Shown here: piece after piece, positions 58,701 to 64,000 of the stretch
Numbering within the stretch: the stretch's first letter is position 1
Layout of the letters: every line of letters starts with the position of its first letter
NCBI GenBank assembly: GCA_911728455.2
Contig: OU452228.1
Coordinates: forward strand, 10,917,129 to 10,981,128
DNA from: Marthasterias glacialis
Lineage: Eukaryota > Echinodermata > Asteroidea > Forcipulatida > Asteriidae
Length of the DNA: 64,000 nt
Reading direction: 5' to 3'
Notes under the pieces: model-generated
Databases searched by the model: none
What the model was told of the DNA's origin: nothing
The model's input: only the letters and a program-made list of their open reading frames with translations
Position numbers and translations under genes: made by a program

Positions 58701-61700
58701 GCCAAAGGCTACAGAAAAGATCCGTGCACGCTGCCTCAAGCTTGCTGGGCAGTTCGCCACTCGGAGCTTGTCGCTTGCCCAACCACTCTCTGGGAGCCCA
58801 CACAAGGCAAGGCTTCTTGTGGGAAAAGGGGTCTCTCCTTCGTAGACACCCTGAAACCAGACACCGGCTTGGCCAGTGGTGAGGAACAACGCTCCTGCAT
58901 GCTGGATCGAAACATCTGGATTAAGATCGCTGGGCAGGCTCGAGCTACTATATGGCCTCGACTTGATTGATTGATGTGACCTGTAGTGGGTACTGAGCAA
59001 AGATTATAGAGTGCCGTAGGTGCAAGATGGGGAACTCTGGCTGAAATGTGAAATCTCATTTGACACCATTTCGGCAAGTGACTCTATTGATACAACACTG
59101 ATACGTGCGGACCAGTGTAGACAATGACAATTGCTATCAATGGGAAACACAGGCATTTACTTGCCGAAAAGGCGTCCATGCGTATTTCACTTTCCAACAG
59201 CAGATAAAGGCCCAGTTCCCCATCTTGCGCCTACGGCGCTCTATAATCTTTGGTACTACGTCATCTCAGCTGATGGCAAACTACGTGCAAATACATGCAG
59301 TGAGTGACCGAAAGATACACACCAACAGTCAGCTTTTGGTAATAAATAACACAGTTACTAAGCCCTTTTATTAAAGTTGTATGTTGTGACATTAATTTCA
59401 ATCGTACTACTGTTTCGTAAACTACCAGTATTCTACTATAAAAGAGGTTTATTTTGAGTTATACACTACCGCACCGGCCTCGGACAACGATGTAGCAACC
59501 CGCCTGTTATTTTGTTTAATGTACATCACTGTATAAAAAAAAAAAAAAAAAAAAAAAAAACAAGGGGGGAGGGGAGTAAAGAACGTTGGAAAAGTGAGCA
59601 TTAATACCCAGCCTTGCGGAATTTTAAATAGGCAAAGGAAACACACAGTACCCACTACAGGTCACGTGACGTGGGTCATGCAATCGGTCTATTGCCTTAA
59701 CATTGAACAAGAGCACCTGAGGCAGTACCTCTTTAAGTGTTCCCAAAAGAATCCAAGAAAACATACATTCTGTTCACACTTGTATCGACGTGCATCTTTG
59801 AACCAGTTTGTATATTTTGGTCATTATAAGTAACTCTATGAGTTGTTTTGATGTTATTTGCTCAGCCAAACTTCACTGAAATTGGGGAATATTGTAACTC
59901 TGTACGGGATTACCAAGATATTCAAGATTCCTGGGACCAAGTTCTTCACATTCTCGACTGGTTTGCTTTAATGCAAGACATCTTGGCTGAGGCGTCTGGA
60001 CCTGGGAAATACAATGATGCAGACTTTGTAAGTGTCAACAAACCACATCTGAATTATGTTGTATAGACTAAACCCAGCAGCTCGTTCATGGGCGTTAACA
60101 CCACCACAGCTATGGCCGCCGCATGCACGCATTGACACACACGCACTGTGAATCCGCCATGCTGATTGGTACATATGCGCGCTGACGCACTTTTGTCAGG
60201 TCGCGCCCCCAAGCGGCGGCCATAGCTGCGGTGGTGTAAAACACCATAAACGAGCTCGTATTAGTAAATACACAATGTAACTTATGAAAAGAACATTTTT
60301 GCGAAAAAGCTCCTAAAGCCGTTATCCGCAGGTAACACGTGTGCTAAGTTCCATGGAATAAAACAACAACTCCTTCATGGTATGTGGATGAAAGTACAAC
60401 TTTTTATCATCTGCTGATATCGAAAAAATTGGCACATCTTTTAACCCATTCAACTGTTACTTTTACAATTCTGTGATGATCTTTGAAGGGTAATGGTTTT
60501 GAAAGCATTTTAGGTTCTGATTATCTTGTTGATAAATGTCTTTTTCTTTCTCCAGCTGATTATTGGAGATTTCACCCTGAGCTTTGAGCAAGCCCAGTCT
60601 CAAATGGCACTTTGGTCGATTGTGACATCCCAGTTGTTTATGTCCAATGACCTCCGTCATATTGACACCAAAATGAAGGAGATTCTACTCAACTTGGAAG
60701 TCATAGCTGTCAATCAGGACAAGCTGGGCAAGATGGGCAAGAGAATCTACAAGGTGAGACATTGTTGTGAATACAACAACATGTCATTTTCTGTCTGTTG
60801 ACTTGTATGCATGTGTACTGGTGTATTTTTTATTTAAGGTTATGAAAAACTGTAGTAAGCTATGGAGGTTCCTCTTAGTGGGGGTAAGGGATAAAGTGTG
60901 ATGTGTGCATATAGATTTATCTTTATATCATAACCCACAAGTGAACAAAAATGAGTTGTTAGACATAACACTTTGTTCTGAAGAAAGACTCTTCCCAGTT
61001 GAAGTAAATTGTTTAAGGTTCGGGGTGAACAAAGAAAATTGACTAGAACTAGACTTAAACCTGCAATGACCGGATTAACGTGCCGGCGCTCTACCAACTG
61101 AGCAGCGGCGTAACCAGGATTTTTTCAATGGGGGGTGGGGGTACAGGGGGGGGGATGGCTTTTCAGTGTGTGTGGGGGGGGGGGAGGTCAGGGGCCATAG
61201 TTTTTAATGAATTACATATCTTTGGATTTTTTTCATGGGGGCACCTGGGGGGGGGGGCACTTGAAATTTGTGCGGGGGGGGGGGGGGGGATGGGGGTTGG
61301 ACATGTACCCCCCAGGCTCCCCCATGGCTTTGCCGCTTCAACTGAGCTATCTGGCGCTCATGTTGGTGGTCTCCCTATTTTGTCAATATCTTTTTTCGGG
61401 GTGCCAGTCGGAAGCCGTACAATCTGAAACTGCCATATAACCAGGGATCACACCCAAGTTAATGGTAGTTTCGGGTTTTATGGCTTCTAACTGGCACCTC
61501 CGAACAAGGATATTGACAAAATAGGGAGACCGCCAACATTGGGGCCAGATAGCTCATTTGGTAGAGCGCCAGCACAATAATCCGGAGGTCGCAGGTTCAA
61601 GGCCCGTTCTAGTCAATTTTTCTATGTTTACCCACAAATTTGATTATATTTACCCAGACAATTTCCCTTGTGATTTTTTAAATAGATAAATTTTTTGAGT

Positions 61701-62072
61701 TTACAAAAAGTGGTAAACCTTTTGCTATGATAATAATTTTGCTTTCAGAATTCCTACTTTGAGGTGTGGACTAAAGAGATGGAAAATGGATCCTACGCAG
61801 CTGTCATTTTCAGTCGAGCTACAGATATGCCTCACAACTTCACAACATCCATGAAGGATCTTAAATTTACTGACTCGCCACTTTACTCAGTACGAGACTT
61901 GTTCAAGCACAAAGACATTGGAAACTTTAAGCAAAACGATAAATTGGAAGTTAATGTTAATCCCAATGGAGTGGTTATGATTAAGGTGACACCAACAAAG
62001 AAAAAACGAAATGCTTTCTTTGTGAATGGAGGGAAAAATGCAAAGAAAACAAAAAAATCAAATCTGAAATAG
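55769..62072 (+). CDS. GH27 alpha-galactosidase / alpha-N-acetylgalactosaminidase-like enzyme
   Basis: It is a lysosomal-type glycosidase removing terminal alpha-linked galactose or GalNAc. Exons: 55769-55935, 56554-56728, 56849-57026, 58525-58604, 59866-60027, 60556-60753, 61749-62072; 427 aa, all GT-AG. Residues 1-22 look like a signal peptide ([17 protein letters not shown]). The TIM-barrel signatures are [28 protein letters not shown] (D83/D84 bind sugar), DLVKMDSC with nucleophile D161, and [11 protein letters not shown] with acid/base D218. MSNDLRHI and INQD-like AVNQDKLGK follow. The C-terminal beta domain ends in a Lys-rich tail ([17 protein letters not shown]). Compared with human GLA, W47, D92, D93, Y134, K168, D170, C172, E203, R227, D231 and D266 are retained. 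L206, Y207 and M267 become H197, E198 and F254. It is likely active with altered specificity; orthology to GLA versus NAGA is not decided. Confidence 0.93.
56278..56456. repeat. Fold-back element with 32-bp perfect arms (GH27 intron 1)
   Basis: Positions 56310-56341 and 56415-56446 are perfect inverted copies (TCAATTTGCCTTACACCGAT with GTGTGATAAGCA). Extra imperfect pairing runs inward: CAGTGC/GCACTG-type ends, ACTC/GAGT, and CCTGTGG with CCACAGG around AAAAAAAT. Confidence 0.85.
57067..57170. repeat. Fold-back hairpin (GH27 intron 3)
   Basis: AAACTACAACTCCCGAGGTG with ATCCCAG, CGCTTTCTAT and CTCCCC is mirrored by GGGGAAAATAGAACG, CTCTGGGGATCACC and ATGGGAGTCGTAGTTT. Arms are about 45 nt. 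The loop contains the small palindrome AGGCAAAGCCT. Confidence 0.8.
57390..57624. mobile_element. Repeat element carrying a 23-bp minisatellite, copy 2 (GH27 intron 3)
   Basis: It has the same flanks as copy 1 (AGACGTCTAGGAACCAAGAA; AAAATAAGACATCATGTGAT; ACCAATCAAAAGGCAGAATC). The core has about seven units of 23 bp, at about 57411-57570. The units fall into two versions, GGTTGCTATGGGTATAG and GGTTGCTAGGGGTATAG, arranged in blocks, which suggests recent unequal exchange. Confidence 0.9.
57800..57921. repeat. Fold-back hairpin, 44-bp arms with two mismatches
   Basis: 57800-57843 (CTGTTGGTAAGTGATGACGT, TTTGGAGCC...) pairs with 57878-57921 at 42 of 44 positions. The loop (34 nt) is ATGTACATGTATG-rich. 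The near identity of the arms suggests a recent origin. Confidence 0.85.
58010..58375 (-). mobile_element. tRNA-derived SINE, copy 4 (uninterrupted)
   Basis: On the minus strand it reads TGGTCGAGTGGTTTAGTGCA, then GGGTTTAAATCCTGGTCATG (B-box), TGTGTCCATGAGCAAGACAC, CTTCTCTTCACCCAGGGGTA and GGGAGCTGAGATGGTTTAAA, ending in an AATTAATATTTATTATT tail. The TTAA at 58123-58126 is the empty counterpart of the MITE E insertion site. Confidence 0.85.
58678..59694. mobile_element. TIR element family Q, copy 2, with a LINE inserted (GH27 intron 4)
   Basis: Left end AATAAACCAATTGCGCTGGC, right end GTCATGCAATCGGTCTATTG with ACCCACTACAGGTCACGTGA inside it. It shares TACGTCATCTCAGCTGATGG, AACTACGTGCAAATACATGC and CAACCCGCCTGTTA with copy 1 (2168-2954). 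An inner inverted pair (AGATTATAGAG with GGTGCAAGATGGGG; CCCCATCTTGCGCC with CTCTATAATCTTTG) and a long poly-A at about 59536-59563 are additions. Confidence 0.75.
58690..58972 (+). mobile_element. LINE 3' ORF fragment nested in element Q2
   Basis: The frame ending at 58970 encodes [20 protein letters not shown] ... [20 protein letters not shown], the typical C-terminal end of RTE/CR1-like LINE polyproteins, then a stop and the tail TTGATTGATTGATG. It is 5'-truncated. Confidence 0.65.
60078..60257. mobile_element. MITE with GC-rich TIRs (GH27 intron 5)
   Basis: AGCTCGTTCATGGGCGTTAA and CACCACCACAGC with TATGGCCGCCGC are mirrored by GCGGCGGCCATAGCTGCGGT and GGTGTAAAACACC with ATAAACGAGCT. Arms are about 45 nt, total about 180 bp. 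It begins only about 50 bp after exon 5. Confidence 0.85.
61120..61300 (+). repeat. Poly-G-rich tract with G-quadruplex potential
   Basis: There are multiple runs of 6 to 12 G (for example around 61131, 61147, 61175, 61250 and 61275) within 180 bp. Long frames rich in Gly across it are translation artefacts of this tract. Confidence 0.7.
61337..61560. repeat. Large inverted repeat
   Basis: The left arm has ACTGAGCTATCTGGCGCTC, GGTCTCCCTATTTTGTCAAT and GGGGTGCCAGT. It is mirrored by ACTGGCACCTCCGAACAAGG, ATTGACAAAATAGGGAGACC and GGGGCCAGATAGCTCAT. Arms are about 80 nt; the outer end of the right arm enters the tRNA-like A-box. Confidence 0.8.
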
Positions 62073-62303
62073 TCAAAGACTTTCCAGACAATATTTTTTG
62101 AAGACTAGTTGTTTATGTCTTGGTGACAAAAGTGAGTTCCATGTAGTACTTAAATGCAGTAATATTGTTCATATTTTCACTCTTCTCTTCTAAAGGTTTT
62201 TGTTATTATTTTGTATTTATATGCAAGGTAATTGTGTTTATATTTTGAATCAATGTTTTAGCGTATGAGCTCCCTAAGCTGTGATATATGGTACAGCTGA
62301 ATT

Positions 62304-62309
62304 ATTAAA
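62304..62309 (+). terminator. Candidate poly(A) signal of the GH27 gene
   Basis: ATTAAA lies about 230 nt after the stop codon and is followed by a GT-rich stretch (CTGATGTGTTATC). It is the most plausible signal before the MITE at 62525. Confidence 0.4.
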
Positions 62310-62524
62310 GAGTCAAACTCTGATGTGTTATCTAACCATGTTTTAAAATATCTTTTGCTACTAAAATACACTATTCATAGTTTTTACTTTTGTAAGTGAA
62401 ATTTATACCTGGAATGTAGTTCTCTAGATAATTATTTGAGTGCATTTCACAGCTCTTATTATATTTGTAGAGATGATATTTAGTGGGATGGTAGTTGGGG
62501 AGGGGATCGGAGGGGAGGGGAGGG

Positions 62525-63004
62525 TAGACTGGTTCCTGGTCCCTACATCGTTTTCATTCTGACTGAATATAGGGACCGGTAGCGGGTAATGAAAGTTAGC
62601 ATATACTTGGCAGATTTTTGCCAGGTATATGCTATTAGAATTAGCATATATGTCTACGTAATCCCATAATGCAATGCGGCCATACACAAAATGTAACAAA
62701 CACAGAATCTCCCACCATGCAGACCATGGAGGTAGAAATTACACTAGTTAAGATGTTCTTCTGAAGTTGGCTTGAATTTTGATATTGAAGGTTGTTCACT
62801 ATCTGTCCGGGTGAAGGGTTACGATGCACACGTGTGCTAGTGTCAAACAACATGTACACATCACGAGCATAGCCAACGTCATCTCTAAAACTAGAAAATT
62901 ATTACTGCGCCCACGCAATCGAGGGCAATCAAAAGCGCCAGTCAAGTAGCTACCGGTCCCTATATAGGCAGAAGAGAACGATATAGGGACCGGGAACCAG
63001 TCTA
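62525..63004. mobile_element. MITE with ~56-bp TIRs (family X)
   Basis: The left end TAGACTGGTTCCTGGTCCCT ... TATAGGGACCGGTAGC is mirrored by GCTACCGGTCCCTATATAGG ... ATATAGGGACCGGGAACCAG with TCTA. It is embedded in GGGGAGGGGA sequence on both sides, perhaps a duplicated or expanded target. A small hairpin (AGCATATACTTGGCAGATTT, TTGCCAGGTATATGCT) sits at 62599-62634. Confidence 0.85.
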
Positions 63005-63041
63005 AAGGGAGGGGAGGGGATTGTTTTTTCTACTGACAACA

Positions 63042-63330
63042 GGGCCCAGTTTCATAGAGCTGCTTAACGGCTGATTTTGTGCTTATTGTGTGATTTCCAT
63101 TTGATAGCGCTGCTAACCCTAAGCACGTGAAACGACATGCTAACCTTCAGCTGCATACTGCAGGGAAATGAATGGCGTAACAATGCAAATCCATGGTGAA
63201 CGAGCAAGCTGGCCGCCGAATTCTTTTGCTTACCTGTGAAATTTGTTTACACTTAAGCAAATTGTTCTGCTTTAGTTAGTTAGCACAAAAATTTGCTTAT
63301 TGTTTCAGCATCGCTCTGAAATTGGCCCCC
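63042..63330. mobile_element. MITE family V, copy 2
   Basis: It begins GGGCCCAGTTTCATAGAGCT and ends CTCTGAAATTGGCCCC. The interior shares TAACAATGCAAATCCATGGT and TTTTGCTTAC / AAATTTGCTTA repeats with 42720-43003. Confidence 0.75.
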
Positions 63331-63547
63331 GATCTTGAAATTAATAATTATATCTTAATACCAGAATATTGTAACACACCAGTCTTTCAGCTTACATGGT
63401 CGGTCCACACCAACGGTGCCTTTCACTCTGGCATTGCGAGAGATTACAACTTTGGATTTGGGTCATGTGCCTGAATTATGGAATTTCTGGTTTTTTTTAG
63501 ATTCAAAATGTTTATCTACAGTAAAACTATTACGTTTGTAAAAAATC

Positions 63548-63690
63548 TGACCATGTGACCTTGCTCACAAAAAGAGTTACCTTGTTCATTCCAGGAGAAA
63601 CAGTAAAGTACACAAGTCACAGTAATGACATTTAACAAAATTCAAGCAAAAAAAACAATCATAACCTGTCAACAATTTAATCTGAATCCA
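63548..63690. mobile_element. MITE family M, partial copy 3
   Basis: CTGACCATGTGACCTTGCTC and ACAAAAAGAGTTACCTTGTT followed by CACAAGTCACAGTAATGACA resemble the left half of 12414-12737. The right terminus was not found. Confidence 0.5.
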
Positions 63691-64000
63691 ATTAACTTCA
63701 CAAATTTTGAAATTGAACAAAATGATGTTTGATTTGCCAACAAAAGGTGTTTTCTCATCACTCAATCACATTGTGATATAAATTATCTTCAGTTACAATC
63801 ACTTAATCAACTATGAAGTAGATCTATTAAAAGCCGATTTGAAAAACCAGTCAGTTGTGATTTGAGTTGCAAGCATTTGTTTACGAAATAATCAGGGGGA
63901 AGGGTTAGGTGAAAGGATGTGGGGGGGGGCAGTGAATGTAAGGTAAAGGAGATATGTGACCCGTCAAGATTATTATAATTAATGAAAGCGTCTATTGCGA

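Larger units (their letters stand above)
61030..61622. mobile_element. Element bounded by inverted tRNA-like sequences (GH27 intron 6)
   Basis: The left border, on the minus strand, reads CTCAGTTGGTAGAGCGCC, GGCACGTTAATCCGG, GCAGGTTTAAGTC and TTCTAGTCAATTTTC. The right border, on the plus strand, reads GATAGCTCATTTGGTAGAGC, CAATAATCCGGAGGTCGCAG, GTTCAAGGCCCG and TTCTAGTCAATTTTT. Both hold A-box and B-box and resemble tRNA-Asn (GTT in the left copy). Neither folds as an intact tRNA; the anticodon and acceptor stems are broken. A G-rich hAT-like end (CAGCGGCGTAACCAGG) and a large internal inverted repeat (61337-61560) lie between them. Confidence 0.7.

Noticed and set aside
58689..58970. Stand-alone gene on the plus strand
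   Set aside because: The sequence reads as the C-terminal end of a LINE polyprotein followed by a (TTGA)n tail; it is a retrotransposon fragment.
61080..61440. Gly-rich frames of 77-115 residues
   Set aside because: They are produced by the poly-G tract and the inverted repeat of the intronic element, not by a protein.
61546..61622. tRNA gene
   Set aside because: A- and B-boxes are present but the anticodon stem and acceptor stem do not pair, and the same unit is found inverted at 61030-61105; it is a tRNA-derived repeat.

Overview
This window is nuclear DNA from an animal. It has AT-rich introns with GT-AG boundaries, no bacterial-style operons, five metazoan genes and dense non-autonomous transposons. 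The palindromic word TAGGCCTA recurs (for example near 3600, 10390, 12266, 29776, 32332, 49600, 50275 and 54160). Together with an intact mitochondrial lipoyl synthase and a TRMT9B gene, this suggests a marine invertebrate deuterostome, most likely an echinoderm. The species call is inference; the gene family calls are strong.

Layout: (1) 3983-10177, minus strand, a 13-exon SLC6 Na+/Cl- dependent amino-acid transporter (673 aa, complete). (2) 17506-30040, minus strand, a 4-exon TRMT9B-type methyltransferase (774 aa) with an N-terminal SAM domain, a very long disordered last exon and a conserved C-terminal tail. (3) 35292-43545, plus strand, a 10-exon mitochondrial lipoyl synthase LIAS (381 aa) with all six cluster cysteines. 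(4) 51908-53146, minus strand, an intronless class A GPCR (412 aa) whose DRY and CWxP motifs are altered. (5) 55769-62072, plus strand, a 7-exon secreted GH27 alpha-galactosidase / alpha-N-acetylgalactosaminidase (427 aa) with both catalytic Asp residues but a changed substrate pocket. Exon phases close to an exact multiple of three in all four spliced models. TRMT9B and LIAS are head-to-head about 5.2 kb apart. The genes belong to unrelated pathways and nothing indicates a functional cluster.

The rest is dominated by mobile DNA. A TTAA-flanked, piggyBac-like MITE family has seven copies, one of them inside a SINE whose empty counterpart is also in the window. Several TA-flanked MITE families share a TAGACC terminus. 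There are four copies of a tRNA-derived SINE, three LINE 3' ends, an antisense Ty3/gypsy pol relic in LIAS intron 1, a hAT-like element, elements carrying a 23-bp minisatellite, and many long fold-back hairpins. The last GH27 intron holds an element whose inverted ends are both tRNA-Asn-like. Two introns, one in SLC6 and one in TRMT9B, appear to use GC-AG splice sites. No genuine tRNA or rRNA gene and no CRISPR array was found.
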